Assembly: GCA_015039315.1 (NCBI GenBank)
Contig: WIDE01000055.1
Coordinates: forward strand, 128,621-192,620
From: Clavulina sp. PMI_390
Taxonomy: Eukaryota > Basidiomycota > Agaricomycetes > Cantharellales > Hydnaceae
DNA length: 64,000 bases
Reading direction: 5' to 3'
How positions within the stretch are numbered: position 1 is the first letter of the stretch; each line of letters starts with the position of its first letter. The notes below the pieces were generated by a model. It saw nothing but the letters and a program-made list of their open reading frames with translations, was not told where the DNA came from and did not search any database. Positions 22,584 through 33,089 of this stretch are shown piece after piece. A program made the translations under genes and the position numbers.

Positions 22584-23854
22584 TTATTCCATGTCCGGTT
22601 CACCCAGCACTAGTCTAGCCATATCATCCCTTAGCTTCTGATTCTCCTCCTCGAGTTGCTTGATGCGCGTGTCCCTAGCGGCGACGTCGTTCTGGCTGGC
22701 ACGTATAGAAGCTTCGAGCACGAAGACTCGCTTGGCATTCTCCTCTTCTGTCTCGCCCACTCCGATCGCGACACCTGGATGGAAGAAAGAAGGCCCAAGA
22801 AGACGGGAGGTAATGAGTCGACTGCGAAGGCATAGCCGGGAAAGTGATAAGCTAGCAAACCGTACCTGAGACCAACTTGACCAGGCGCCACAACCGCACC
22901 AAGATGAGCAAGCTCGCAAGCTCCCTCTCCTTACCCCTCAAGAACACCTCGATAATAAACGTCCCGATAATGACGAGCGCATCAAGGAAATGCAACGACG
23001 AATGGACCGCCTCTTGTCCATGTGCGAACGGATGGTAAAACTTGCCTCCAAACGCGTACAAGTTGAGGGGGATTTCGACGAGGAAGAGCGAGGTGACGGC
23101 GAGTGAGAAGAGGGAGAGGACTGTGAGGAAGAGAGGCTCTTCTTCTTCGGATGGTCCGCCAGGCCCGCATGAGTCGTCGAAGAGGAAGGTGTAGGAGAGG
23201 TCTACGAGGACGCAGATGGCGTCGAGCGTGATCTGTACGGCCGTGATAGTGGATTGGAATAGTACGTGTAGATGTACGTGATATGATGTGGAGAGGGGAG
23301 GAGGCAGGAGGGCGTTGCGCATACAATGTCAACGTTGCGCCGCCATTGTGAGGTGACGATGAGAGAGCGTCATCATAGAAGCGCCAACAAGGTGGTTATT
23401 TGGTAGGACAAGTATTGATAGGGACGTGATATTAACATCGTCGGATCGAGGCGATAGGGAGTGATGCACAAAGTTCGGTCAACAGGCCACAAGAGGATAA
23501 TCCAGTTTTTGTGTTGTGTTCGATAAGGGGCGCGTTGGCAGAGTTCGCAACGAAGAATAGCCAAAGTGTAGGTAATGTGACATAAAGCAGTAGCAATCGA
23601 GCGCGTATGAGATATGTAAAAACACACCAAGTGAGTTGAGGAGGGGATCGCGAGGAGAGAGAGGGCTTATCACTCACCAACAGGATCACAAACTTGTGAA
23701 ACGTCTTGCTCTCAAGCTTCTCCCCTAACCACTCTTTGCGCTCAATCTTCCTTGCCTCGCGCTCATCGCGGCCATTCGTAACGCTGCTGCTGCCCGCTCC
23801 GTGATCACTTGTGCTGGGCAAGAGGGGCTGATGTTCATCATGAGATCCGGACAT
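22584..23854 (-). CDS. Voltage-gated proton channel (Hv1 family)
   Basis: Exons 23854-23678, 23232-22866 and 22774-22584; 244 residues. After an acidic/basic N-terminus (GEKLESKTFHKFVILL) the four voltage-sensor helices follow. S1 is ITLDAICVLVDLSYTFLF, with Asp at the selectivity-filter position and a second acid seven residues on. S2 is LTVLSLFSLAVTSLFLVEIP. S3 is LHFLDALVIIGTFIIEVFL. S4 is LLILVRLWRLVKLVSG. There is no pore domain. The C-terminus is a coiled coil (ARDTRIKQLEEENQKLRDDM) expected to dimerise the channel. Hv1 proteins conduct H+ outward when the membrane depolarises or cytosol acidifies. S4 has R-x-W-R-x-x-K in place of the animal R-x-W-R-x-x-R; I recall lysine at this site in other fungal channels. 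Intron 1 is unusually long (445 nt). Splicing there is fixed by continuity of S1. Confidence 0.88.
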
Positions 23855-24310
23855 CGCTAGCAGTTCTTGTTCTCGTCGTCTCTGCCGCCTCCGACGTTCG
23901 AGGTAGAGGATGAGGAGAATGAGTATGGTGGGAGGAACGAATGACGAGGGCGAGGGCAGAGGCGCTTTTATATATAAATCAGGATTTCGTCTGATGTGGT
24001 CTATTCTCGGAACGCGACGAGGCACATGAGCTTTCTTGAGTGGAGGAGTGCAAATCAATTCAGTCCGGGCATGAGCATGCGTGCGCACACAGCCACCCCT
24101 CCAACACGCTGTCTGCAGGTAATGCTACTGTATCTGAAGTATTTGAAAGATGGAAGATAGGCTGCAGTGACATTATGATGCTTGCTATGGATTGAAAGGG
24201 ATTGTATTGGTATCTAGGACAGAGCCCCGAACAAAACACTCCAGCTGAAGGACTGCTCGCACTGAGGCAGTCCCAGTGACCAAATTACGAAGACTCATCC
24301 TAACAGTACG
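23855..24310. other. Intergenic: proton-channel promoter region
   Basis: About 456 bases. The frame of the channel's first exon stays open upstream for some 78 codons (Arg/Leu-rich), but this lacks family similarity and is more likely leader. No other feature seen. Confidence 0.4.
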
Positions 24311-24882
24311 TTACGCGGTGGGGGCTGCTGCTTCCGCTGAAGGAGACGGTGGAGGAGGTGGGGTGGATGAGACAGTGGAGGAAGGCTTGTCGCCTCTTGC
24401 TACTCTCAGCATCTCTGCAACAATGTTATCCGACCGCATCATGTCGAGATTGAGCGTTTGCGATGTCCCGTCCTCTGCATAGAAATATCACGTTTAGCAG
24501 TATTCCTATGCAAGCATGACTGACAGTTGGATGCAAGAGAAGGGGAACGTACTGTGCTCGATCACCATGGTGGGATTCCACTTCTCTTCTGGCCCCTTTG
24601 GCTTCTTCTCCACGTCAATCTGGATTGACTTGTTATTATATGCTACTCGGGGCAGCTCTTGGTTCACGAAATGTCTACACGCCGACACGGGAGGCGAGAG
24701 CATATTTAGTGCACCCAATATCATAACGACAAAGTAATGATGTGAATAACACACCTAGCCCCATAGTGAGCGTTCTTGGCGGCCATAGTGATTCGTAGCG
24801 CGCGGACCGACGAGGGTAGGACAGGGAGTGGTTTAGCAGTCAGTCGCTCCATGACTTTGGCAATTGATGCGGATTTCGACAT
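24311..24882 (-). CDS. Mitochondrial ribosomal protein, L51/S25/CI-B8 fold (mS25/MRP49-like)
   Basis: Exons 24882-24755, 24674-24553 and 24474-24311; 137 residues. The spliced protein runs MSKSASIAKVMERL, then SVRALRITMAAKNAHYGARH, FVNQELPRVAYNNKSIQIDV, PEEKWNPTMVIEHKDG and a Pro/Ala-rich tail. The pattern of a beta strand (ALRITM), a small-residue turn, an ARHFV helix, LPRxxxxN and a second strand with K-x-x-E-x-W is that of the thioredoxin-like L51/S25/CI-B8 domain as found in the small mitoribosomal proteins MRP49/mS25. A CI-B8 complex I subunit has the same fold but lacks the K/E/W segment. Exon joins are in phase (2, then 1). It would act in the mitochondrial matrix in translation. Confidence 0.72.
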
Positions 24883-25164
24883 TTTCAGAGCGGGAGGGAG
24901 ATACGAAGCAAATAGTCGCGTCTAATAGTCGTATTACGAGCGGGGTGAACGAAGCAGAACTATCAAGCACAAGATAGCCCACTTGAGAAGGAATGAGCTG
25001 GATTTGGCAGGCCGTCGACGTCAACAAACAAGGTGAAAGAAAAAAGCGTGGGAAGCGCTTACCTTGCGATCTGCGGCCTGCCCAATTAAATGGTTATCCC
25101 CACGGAGCTTCTCGTCCTGAACCTCCAAGGCCTTGCTCCTCTGGCCCAAGCACACTTGCCCTAG
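24883..25164. promoter_or_regulatory. Divergent promoter, mitoribosomal gene (-) and membrane protein (+)
   Basis: 282 bases between two divergent start codons. There is no TATA box. A plus-strand frame opening at 24993 is Lys/Arg-rich and looks like leader sequence. Confidence 0.45.
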
Positions 25165-26752
25165 ATGGAGACGACATTGAACCCAGTGGCACTGGGCATC
25201 CTTGGCTCTTATTTTGCGATGATTTTGGCTTTGGCTGCGCTTATCATCGCGTCATTGGTTCGAGCGGCTGGGCAAGCAGGCGCATCATGGTGCAAGTATC
25301 GGGTGGGCTTTTTCACGTTGCTGACACTGGGCTCATTAGCGCATACGTGGTATTGTGAGTTTTTTCTTTGCATTCTTGGCCCCTTGGAAGCTAATCTTAG
25401 TTAAATCCTAGACATGTTTGCCTTTATGCACGTGAGTCGGCTTTGACTCTACTCCACCGCCTAGATATTGCTCTCTCTGACGCATCCTATTGACGCCCCT
25501 CGCTATCCGCTTCCATTTTTCGCCCACGTCCATCGTTGATTATGTTGCTAGTGGAGCTTCTCTTCGTATGAGGCAACTCTCGGAATCAATCCCACCGAGC
25601 TTTCCATCGTACAACGGATATCTGACTGGACCACCAACACTGGCCTATTCGAGCAAGCCTGGGCAGCCGTCTGTGTTGGTAAACTTAATTGGTGGTGGAG
25701 CGAGCAATTGTGCATCTACACCGCTGGGGCATGGACAGCCTTCCTTTGGGTCGAATGTAAGTGCTCTCGTCTTTTGCCATGCACCTCACAATGTTGGGGC
25801 ACAGGCCCACGTAAAGGCACTGAATACTGACCCCTTCAACGCCTTAATCTTATGCTTAGCTCGAAGAAGGGGTATTCGGCATGCTTGGGCGTACATGTTC
25901 CTTGGCCAGATCGTAGCTATTTCTGTCGCATCCAACCTCTTCTACATTGCTATCCTCCTTCACCCTCTCGGTGCTACTTCCACGGCGTCCGCTTCAGCCA
26001 CCTCGGATTCCACAGAGAAGGAGGTGATCGAACGCACACCTCCACCCGCCCTCCAAGTGCCTTTCCTATCTGTGTGGCTCCCGATCCTGGCCTCCCTGGC
26101 TACAATAATCGTATCCCCATACGTGTCCGGCACCGAGTACTTCCTCCCTAACCTCCTCGTGATGCATGCTCTCCTAATGGTTCCATTACTCGTCACCAAG
26201 GGATACTCATCACCCAAAGCAGCGGAGTCCCCTCAAGCTGGAAACCTCTACCTCACCATCACATTTGTGTCGCTTGCGATCCGACTATGGACACAAGGAC
26301 CCATCATCGCACCATATTTCTCCACTCTCCTCTCCTTCCCCTCCGACCTGGCACTCCCATCCGTCACCATCCCATCTTATGCGTCCATCTTGGAAACCCT
26401 CAAGACCCTCCCCCCACCATCTCACATCACCTCTCACATCTCCACCACCCTCTCGCCAATCCTCTCCGAATACATACTCTTCCCGACATACTACCTCATC
26501 TCAGATATCATCGCTACGCTGTACGCGCACCCCGCGCAGAGCAGTATCGGGTTCGATATCGTGTGGACCTCGGCGTCGTTCTTATTGTGGACGGCCGTGG
26601 ACCCCACTAGATCACAAAAGGGGACAGGGAATGCTAGGGCGAAAAGTGTCGTGGGATCGCTCTGGAATGGAATTCATCGTACAGCGGCGCTGGCTATTGT
26701 CAGTGTCGGTGTGTCGGCTGGAGGGTACTGGGGTGCTCTAGAAGGGATGTAA
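25165..26752 (+). CDS. Multi-pass membrane protein of unknown function
   Basis: Exons 25165-25354, 25412-25431 (a 20-nt microexon), 25552-25756 and 25860-26752; 435 residues. The protein starts METTLNPVALGILGSYF and has about eight or nine hydrophobic segments, including ALAALIIASLV, GFFTLLTLGSLAHTWY, AWAYMFLGQIVAISVASNLF, LPILASLATIIV, LLVMHALLMVPLLV and ALAIVSVGVSAGGYWGALEG. A Trp-rich loop (KLNWWWSEQLCIY) lies between segments 2 and 3. The microexon encodes YMFAFMH and is needed to keep the frame between two good introns. I do not recognise the family; there is no transporter signature I can name. Its last 50 or so codons are found again, decayed, at 28610-28762. Confidence 0.75.
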
Positions 26753-27042
26753 TGCGGCTCAAGTACATCTGATTGCTGGGGAGTCAGTGGACCAGTCTGG
26801 CTATACATCTAGTCCCATATGTACAAGATGCTCCTTATGTTTCTGCCGAGGAACTTCCACCCAAGTGTAGTACAGCGAATGTATTATACAAGAATTCGTT
26901 AGATAGAACTAGTTGCCCACTCCCGCAAGAGGCAACTGTGAAACCGACTGGCTATCCAGAACGGAAGCAGCCAAGATTAAGAGCCCCGATATATCTACGC
27001 GTGCTATTGAAGGAGGACGTAGAAAAACGCAAATAACCATGA

Positions 27043-28482
27043 TCATTCATCATTTCCTTCGTACCAAATCGTTCGTTTGCCTATTTCTACCTTTAAGCCT
27101 GGACGATCACATGACAGGTCGACGAGGGCTTCACCTACGCTGTCCTCCAGCTCACATTCTGTCATCACAAGCCTCCTAAGGTTAGGTAGAAGATAGGAGA
27201 GATTGCGAGTGGTCTGGTCATCTGCAGGGTTGTGGGTACCACCACTACTGGTATTGCCCAAACTTGGAGCGATGCGGTCGAGAGGGGATCCGAGTCTACG
27301 CAAAGTCCCCTCAATGTCGCGACAGTTAATGAATTCCAGAGTGTCGATGGATATTTTGCCCATTGACAACATCATCTTGTTGAGAACTTCACCGCCATGC
27401 AGCCATTCCTGCAGATTACCATTCTCCCCAATGGTACTCAATTCTATTTCACAATTAACAATCGAAAGTTGGGAGAGAGACTGGATGGCACTCATGTGCG
27501 GATCAAGCGTAGGGTGCGGCCAGAGGTGGCGACGATACGCTTCCGTTTGAGTGATATCTGACCATCGGTCAAGATGAAGCCCACGGAGCATCAATTGAGT
27601 CAACCGGGGGGTGCGGAGATTTACTGAGAAGGGCGGGAAGTTGGTCTCGAGATATTCAAGGTTTGGCACCTCGACGCGGCGCTCCAAGTCCCATCCAAGG
27701 GACAGCGATGGTCCAACGAACATGATGGTGAGATGATCAAGGAGTGGGAGCTCTGGAAGGGATGCGACAAGGTTGTCCCACCACTGTCCTGTTGCGGAGA
27801 CCACGAGGTGGAGCTTTCGCAGCGCTGGAGCGATGGGTATGGGTCGCAATGTCTGGCGCTCATGAGATATGATCTCCACCTCTGTGAGTGTGGGGCATAT
27901 CATACGATGTTCATGAATATCGCCACGAGCGGTGGAGAATATAGTGTTTGGGAGACCGAAATTCTCGTCGCCCACACCATCAAACCAGAATTCTCTAAGG
28001 AGCCTGAATTCAACCAAGCGAAGGGTACTCCACAATCGCCGAGCGTCAACGTGCATGGATCGAAGGTTCAGAAAACGGCACCGAGAGAGATGCGGAGCGA
28101 AAAGTTCGATTGCTTTCCACCAGTGTTGAGTTTTCCCGTCTCTGTTGACACTCCCGTGTGTTTCTGGGTCGAAATATATGCTTTCCAGCACGACGTCAAA
28201 CGGTGCAGACCGCGATCGTTCCAAACAGGTCATCGCCCATTTATGAGCAGCGACTATGTTTTTCTCGCCAGCACGATCCTTTTGATGAGCAGGTCCAGGG
28301 CCATAGTGAATTTGCGTCCAGAGCACTGGGGAGGTAATGGCCACTGCGCGCCAGTGCGTGGAGACGGAGGTGATCGTCAACAGAGGCCGAAAAACTTTGA
28401 ATATGGAGTACTCGTCGACAAGAGCTTTGAGGACTTCCGTGAAAAGCTCGGGCGGCAACTGAGATATCCGAAACGCAGGCAT
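27043..28482 (-). CDS. F-box protein with leucine-rich C-terminus, tandem copy 1
   Basis: One exon, 479 residues. The start is fixed by an in-frame stop just upstream. The F-box is at the N-terminus: ISQLPPELFTEVLKALVDE, then ITSVSTHWRAVAITSPVLW, the form common in Agaricomycete F-box proteins. The next block WAMTCLERSRSAPFDVVLE and the later lines of irregular leucine-rich repeats (LPLLDHLTIMFVG; VEVPNLEYLETNFPPFSV; PRLTQLMLRGLHL; LLPNLRRLVMTECELE) form a horseshoe typical of substrate binding. It is a likely SCF ubiquitin-ligase adaptor; target unknown. It is a full-length tandem duplicate of the gene at 29132-30634; the stretch LGWDLERRVEVPNLEYLETN is identical in both. Confidence 0.85.
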   Translation of the reverse strand: MPAFRISQLPPELFTEVLKALVDEYSIFKVFRPLLTITSVSTHWRAVAITSPVLWTQIHYGPGPAHQKDRAGEKNIVAAHKWAMTCLERSRSAPFDVVLESIYFDPETHGSVNRDGKTQHWWKAIELFAPHLSRCRFLNLRSMHVDARRLWSTLRLVEFRLLREFWFDGVGDENFGLPNTIFSTARGDIHEHRMICPTLTEVEIISHERQTLRPIPIAPALRKLHLVVSATGQWWDNLVASLPELPLLDHLTIMFVGPSLSLGWDLERRVEVPNLEYLETNFPPFSVNLRTPRLTQLMLRGLHLDRWSDITQTEAYRRHLWPHPTLDPHMSAIQSLSQLSIVNCEIELSTIGENGNLQEWLHGGEVLNKMMLSMGKISIDTLEFINCRDIEGTLRRLGSPLDRIAPSLGNTSSGGTHNPADDQTTRNLSYLLPNLRRLVMTECELEDSVGEALVDLSCDRPGLKVEIGKRTIWYEGNDE

Positions 28483-28609
28483 CCTTTTTCAACGTATTTG
28501 GAATATCAGCCTGAGGGAGCTATTGGCTCACATCTGAGGAAGGCACTGACGTTGATCCTGATTGATTTTGGCCTGATTCCCCTGGCATAGGTATTTTAGT
28601 ATGTATTTA

Positions 28610-28762
28610 TGCGCTTTGGCCGTGTGCAGTGCGAGCGCGAGGAATCGAGGCTCCAGGAGAGTGTCGTGACAACCTGGAGCGTGTTGGCGTCACGGTCACG
28701 CTGGCCATGGCCGGCGTTGGCATCTCAGCCGCAGGATACTGGCGTGCTCTTGAAGGAATGTA
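28610..28762 (+). pseudogene. Duplicated 3'-end relic of the multi-pass membrane protein gene
   Basis: Between the two LRR-type F-box genes lies a decayed copy of the last exon end of the gene at 25165-26752. At 28699-28762 it reads LAMAGVGISAAGYWRALEGM and a stop, against LAIVSVGVSAGGYWGALEGM and a stop. Upstream, ESVVTTW matches KSVVGSLW, but small deletions break the frame. The piece marks the end of the segment that was duplicated together with the F-box gene. Confidence 0.8.
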
Positions 28763-29131
28763 ATGTCAGCGTAGCTATTTTTTCATTGCAATATCCCAGC
28801 GCAACATATTCTCCCATATAGAAAGAAGATGTCGGATCGACCTTATACTTTTGAAGGTGATATTATCCGCTTGTGATTGTAAGAACAATCCATGTGTTAA
28901 CAAACTTCTACACATCCTGATGCTACAATAGATCTGGAACCCTTTGGTGACGAGTTCCCAATGTTTTAGAACAACAATTTTGTCTGGAATCCGATGAGCT
29001 CCTCGGGTTACTCTGCAAGTGCCAGTGTATTGCACAGGGAGCATGGCGAGGAAAATGTTACTAGCTTGACAGATGATGCTACTATCCCGAATCCTCATCT
29101 CAACATTGGCCACAAGAATTCAGTGATGGGA
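28763..29131. other. Intergenic spacer between tandem F-box genes
   Basis: About 370 bases, A+T-rich, with no gene visible. It should contain the 3' UTR of the downstream F-box copy on the minus strand. Confidence 0.4.
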
Positions 29132-30634
29132 TCACCATGTAACACTTGTATTGTGCCTTGGTGTCTGTTCGCCCCCTTCCACTCTCAAGCCCGGACGATT
29201 ACGTGACAGCATGCTAAGGGCCTCGAACGTTGCATCATTTGATTTATAGCCGATGATGTCGAGTTCTCGGAGATTGGGCAGGAGATAGGAGAGATCACGA
29301 ACAGGGGCTTGAGAGTCCGCATGAGTGTGCGGACTCTCGTCAGAGCCTCCGGCGAGGGAGGCGATGGGGGAAGCGAGTGTGCGCAGAATTCTCTCGATCC
29401 CGCAGCAGCGAACAAAATTCAGAGTGTCGACGGAAATATTTCCCATCGATAACATCATCTTGTTGAGAATCTCGGTGCCCCATGGTGAGTCAAAAATTTG
29501 TTTCCTCTCCATGAATCCCCGTTCAATCTTGCAGTCAACGATCGAGAAACGCGAGAGGGCCTGTATCAAACTCATGGGAGGTCTAAGAGTTGGATACGGC
29601 CAGCGATGGTTGCAGTATGCTTCCGCTTGAGCAATACTTGGCCAGTGTGGGAGACGAAGGTCGCACAAGACCAACTCCGTCAAGCGAGGTGTACAGAGAT
29701 TTACTGAAAACGGAAGGAAATTGGTTTCGAGATATTCGAGGTTGGGGACCTCGACGCGGCGCTCCAGATCCCACCCAAGGTTTAGAGTTGGCCCCACAAA
29801 TATCACGGTGAGATGATGAAGGAGTGGAAGCTCTAGAAGGGAAATCACAAGATTATCCCACCATTTACCAGTCGTAGAAACCTTGAGTTCGAAGCATCCC
29901 AATGACTTTGTGATTGGTATGGGTTGGAGGGTTCGGAGGTTGTAAGATGCCATCCGGAGACGATTGAGCGACTCGCTTGTCATACAGTAGTCACGGATAT
30001 CACCAGAGCTAGTGGTAAAGAAGGTATCCCGAAGGCTGCGGTATAACTCATCACTGTCATCAAACGAGACTTGCTGAAGCAAGTCGAATTTCACGGGACG
30101 CAGCATACCCCACAGCTGTCGAGCACCAATGTACGTGGATCTTAGAGTAAGATCACGGCAGCGAGGAAGATAAGGAACAAGGAAGTTTAGGACCTCGCCT
30201 AGATCTCGAAGGTCCTCGCGTCTTTTAGGAAAGTGGTATATTTCTGCCGAACTCCGATAGCTGCCTTCAAGGAAAATGTGAAGGGGCGCGGACTGCGATC
30301 GTTCCAAACAGGTCATTGCCCATTCGAAAGCAGCATCGACTAATTGTTTTTCCTCGGAGTTCTTCTGGAGAATAAAAACATGCCGTGGACCGTAATAAAT
30401 TCTCGTCCACAATACCGGGGAAGCTATGGCCACGGCGCGCCAAAGTGCACAGACGGAGGTGATTCTGAAGAGTAGACGAGGGAAATCGAAGGCTGAGAAT
30501 TCATGCACAAGCTCCTCAAAGACTTTAGTGAGGAGTTCGGCCGGCAAATGAGATATCGGACATGTCGATGTGTCTCCCAATCCTCTAGGGGAGCTGTCCA
30601 GATATGTTTCGCGTCCATGATGGTGTAGTGACAT
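29132..30634 (-). CDS. F-box protein with leucine-rich C-terminus, tandem copy 2
   Basis: One exon, 500 residues, starting MSLHHHGRETYLDSS. The F-box is ISHLPAELLTKVFEELVHEF, then ITSVCALWRAVAIASPVLW. Leucine-rich segments follow in the same order as in copy 1 (LPLLHHLTVIFVG; VEVPNLEYLETNFLPFSV; TPRLTELVLCDLRL; LLPNLRELDIIGY). It has an N-terminal extension of about 20 residues and small insertions relative to copy 1, spread along the length. Both copies keep intact frames, so both are probably functional, with the substrate-facing surface diverging. Nothing indicates the substrate. Confidence 0.85.
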   Translation of the reverse strand: MSLHHHGRETYLDSSPRGLGDTSTCPISHLPAELLTKVFEELVHEFSAFDFPRLLFRITSVCALWRAVAIASPVLWTRIYYGPRHVFILQKNSEEKQLVDAAFEWAMTCLERSQSAPLHIFLEGSYRSSAEIYHFPKRREDLRDLGEVLNFLVPYLPRCRDLTLRSTYIGARQLWGMLRPVKFDLLQQVSFDDSDELYRSLRDTFFTTSSGDIRDYCMTSESLNRLRMASYNLRTLQPIPITKSLGCFELKVSTTGKWWDNLVISLLELPLLHHLTVIFVGPTLNLGWDLERRVEVPNLEYLETNFLPFSVNLCTPRLTELVLCDLRLPHWPSIAQAEAYCNHRWPYPTLRPPMSLIQALSRFSIVDCKIERGFMERKQIFDSPWGTEILNKMMLSMGNISVDTLNFVRCCGIERILRTLASPIASLAGGSDESPHTHADSQAPVRDLSYLLPNLRELDIIGYKSNDATFEALSMLSRNRPGLRVEGGEQTPRHNTSVTW

Positions 30635-30978
30635 CTATGGCCTCGTTGGCGTGCTTGCGATAGAATAAGTAGCGCTGATTGTGTGAAAATGTTAGTGTGC
30701 AACTGCAAGGAAATAACTGCTAGCTGACATTGACAGGCGGAGATCGGTGGCCATCTCTTGAGCCGGCGTGACAATGTTTCTGATGACTCTGTCCCATTTA
30801 TGCTGGACACAAGGGCCGCTTGGGTTTGCATCTGTAGTGCATCACTATATTTTACTGACAGCATACTAAAAACACTAATAGTTCGACCATGAAGATCGTT
30901 CTACAATACACTTGAACTTTTGGCTTTCTGTGCGACTGCGCACGCAAAGCGTGCAGCGAAAGCACCATTTAACATCTC
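30635..30978. other. Intergenic between F-box copy 2 and the aminotransferase gene
   Basis: About 344 bases: the promoter of the minus-strand F-box gene and the 3' UTR of the aminotransferase gene. Nothing else seen. Confidence 0.4.
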
Positions 30979-33089
30979 TTAGCACTCAACGCTCCACCCG
31001 CCAACCTGCGCACGACCCTCATAAACAGCGGCCAGCGAACGATACATCACACCAGCAACAGGGCCCAAACCACCCTCGTACTCAGGAAGGACGATATCTC
31101 TGACCTCTCTTTCCTCATTAGCAGACGCACCCTTGGGGCGATATATCCCAATGCGCTTGACGGGGGCGATCACGACGGCCGTCCCAGAGCCAAACGCCTC
31201 GAGGAGCGCACCCGACGCAGCCCAGCGCTCAAGGTCGGCAATAGTGATCTTTGCCTCGCGGGGGTGGAGCTGCGCGAGTTCACTTGGTGCTGCTGATGAT
31301 GACGGTTCGGGGACTTCCGTAGGAGGGAGTACGGGTGTGCTGGACGATGGTGAGGACCGCGTTGAGGGAGGCGGGGACACGAGTGCGGCCGCCGCCTTTT
31401 CTTTTTCTGCGGTAGCAGTGTCTGTAATGGCGGGCGAAGAGACGAGTGGCGGGAATGTAATGAATTGCCTGAGCGGCGATGATGATTCGTTGATGTGTGC
31501 ACAGAGGTCAAGAATGGATGTGCGCGTGACCCCAGGGAGAATCGTCCCGTCGAGCGGTGGCGTAATGAGGTCGAGCGCTGCGATGCGAATAGGTTCACCA
31601 TGTTCATTTAGCTGTCATCATCAAATGAAGTCTCATGATACCCAGCGTGACTCACCTCCGTCAGTTCTCCGCACAACGGCGAAAAAGTTCATGGCACCTG
31701 CTTCCGTGACGATCTCTTCGTAGTTCCCTGCCTCATCTTTCTCTCCCTTGAGGATCCATAGGATTTGCTGATAGCCTAGCTTGGCCGCTTCTCTTTGTGG
31801 TCTGAATGTGGGGGTATAGTTGATGCCCAACTTGTACGCTCCCGTACCACCTGGCCAAGACCGCACCGAGTCGGTCTCGGCGAAGAGCGCAAGGGGCTTG
31901 AAGCCCGTTGGCCAATAAGGTCCGGATGGCGTGACAATGACGAAGAGTTTTGCGTGTGTAGAGGCCGAAACGCCGATGCCTACAAGTGAGTTGAGTTGGG
32001 AGGGAAATCAGGAGCGAGTCATTGGGTTACGAGAATAGTAAGGGTCGGCTAGAAAAGCGGGTTCTACGCACTGGCTCGTGTTCCGATGAGCGTGGGTCGA
32101 ATATACAGCGAATACCCCGGTCTGGTGGGAATCCATCGCTTTTCTACTCTGACAAGTTCCTTGATGAGTTCTAGGAGTGCGTGTGCGTCGAAATCCTAGA
32201 GGGAGCAGAATATGGAGAGTTCCATTGTGAAATTTCGGATGAGATTTTGTGAAATGTTGCCCGCAAAGAGCGAATAGTCCGATCGGCCGATGGGAGATGA
32301 AAAGAAGACGAGGGGAGGAAAGTGCGCCGATCCATTCAACAATCGTGTGCCTCGAACATAGACCCCAGATTTGACTCACAGGAAGGGCTGCACGGTCGGT
32401 GCTGCGCGCCATACGCTGCATGTTGAGGTTAGGACGGAACAGACGTGCTTTCCCATCAGGTCCAACAAAGGCCTAAGAAGACGATGAGGTAGGAAAAGTG
32501 GATGAGAGGGGTGAATCCAACGAATGAATTGGCGGCGCAGGGTTCTCCAATGACGTCCAACGACGACTAACCTTCATTCCCTCGAAGAGGGCTGGAGTGT
32601 AGTGAAATATAGAGCTTGGGTGGCAGTTGAGTCTCTGAATCTTCAGCGCTCTTTATACAAAGGAAGAAGCTTACCTGCAGGGCTCAAGGGTGAGGGCAGC
32701 ATAGGGCTTAATGACTGGCGCAGACCACCCAGATTCTGGGTCGAAGTCCATCTCAAGCATATGATCAGTCATCGTCTATCACCGCAAAGAAGGGGGCAGT
32801 GCACGAATAGATAGCATGATGAGAAAAATTGGAGGTGAGTCGAGTCATTTTTGGGAGCAACGCACCTGACCGAAAATCAGTGTCTCCGCTGCAGGAACGG
32901 GTTTCAGTGTGGCAGCGGGCTGTATTATCAGCTTGCTCGGCTTTACAATGGATCCAATTGTCAGAATATCCCAATATTGCGGTCGACGATGAAGAGAATA
33001 CTTACGTCGATGTCAGGCAGACTGCCGATCTCGCCCGCATGAGCTTGGACCGCAATCGACAGAGGTGGAAGGTGGGCCGTCTTATCCAT
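30979..33089 (-). CDS. Branched-chain amino acid aminotransferase (EC 2.6.1.42)
   Basis: Eight exons: 33089-33006, 32940-32866, 32775-32675, 32614-32572, 32472-32380, 32195-32072, 31979-31656 and 31577-30979; 480 residues. It transfers the amino group between Leu/Ile/Val and 2-oxoglutarate, using PLP. Family motifs in order: PSKLIIQPA, TLIFGQ, TDHMLEMDF, HYTPALFEGMKAF, RLFRPNLNMQRMARS, YIRPTLIGTRA, GGTGAYKLGINYTP (the Lys near residue 223 is the PLP-binding lysine), VTEAGAMNFFAV, TPPLDGTILPGVTR and EAFGSGTAVVIAPV. There is no evident mitochondrial presequence before MDKTAHLPP, so a cytosolic (BAT2-type) form is likely. Oddity: an Ala/Ser/Pro/Glu-rich insertion of roughly 60-70 residues sits between LPGVTR and the last domain segment. 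The exon 8 acceptor was chosen to restore DG-ALDLITPPLDG. Confidence 0.92.

Noticed and set aside
27733..28590. 285-codon plus-strand frame
   Set aside because: It is antisense to the LRR-type F-box gene, whose domain content and paralogue support the minus strand.
31170..31607. 145-codon minus-strand frame rich in Arg, His and Ser
   Set aside because: It is a shifted frame of the last exon of the aminotransferase gene.
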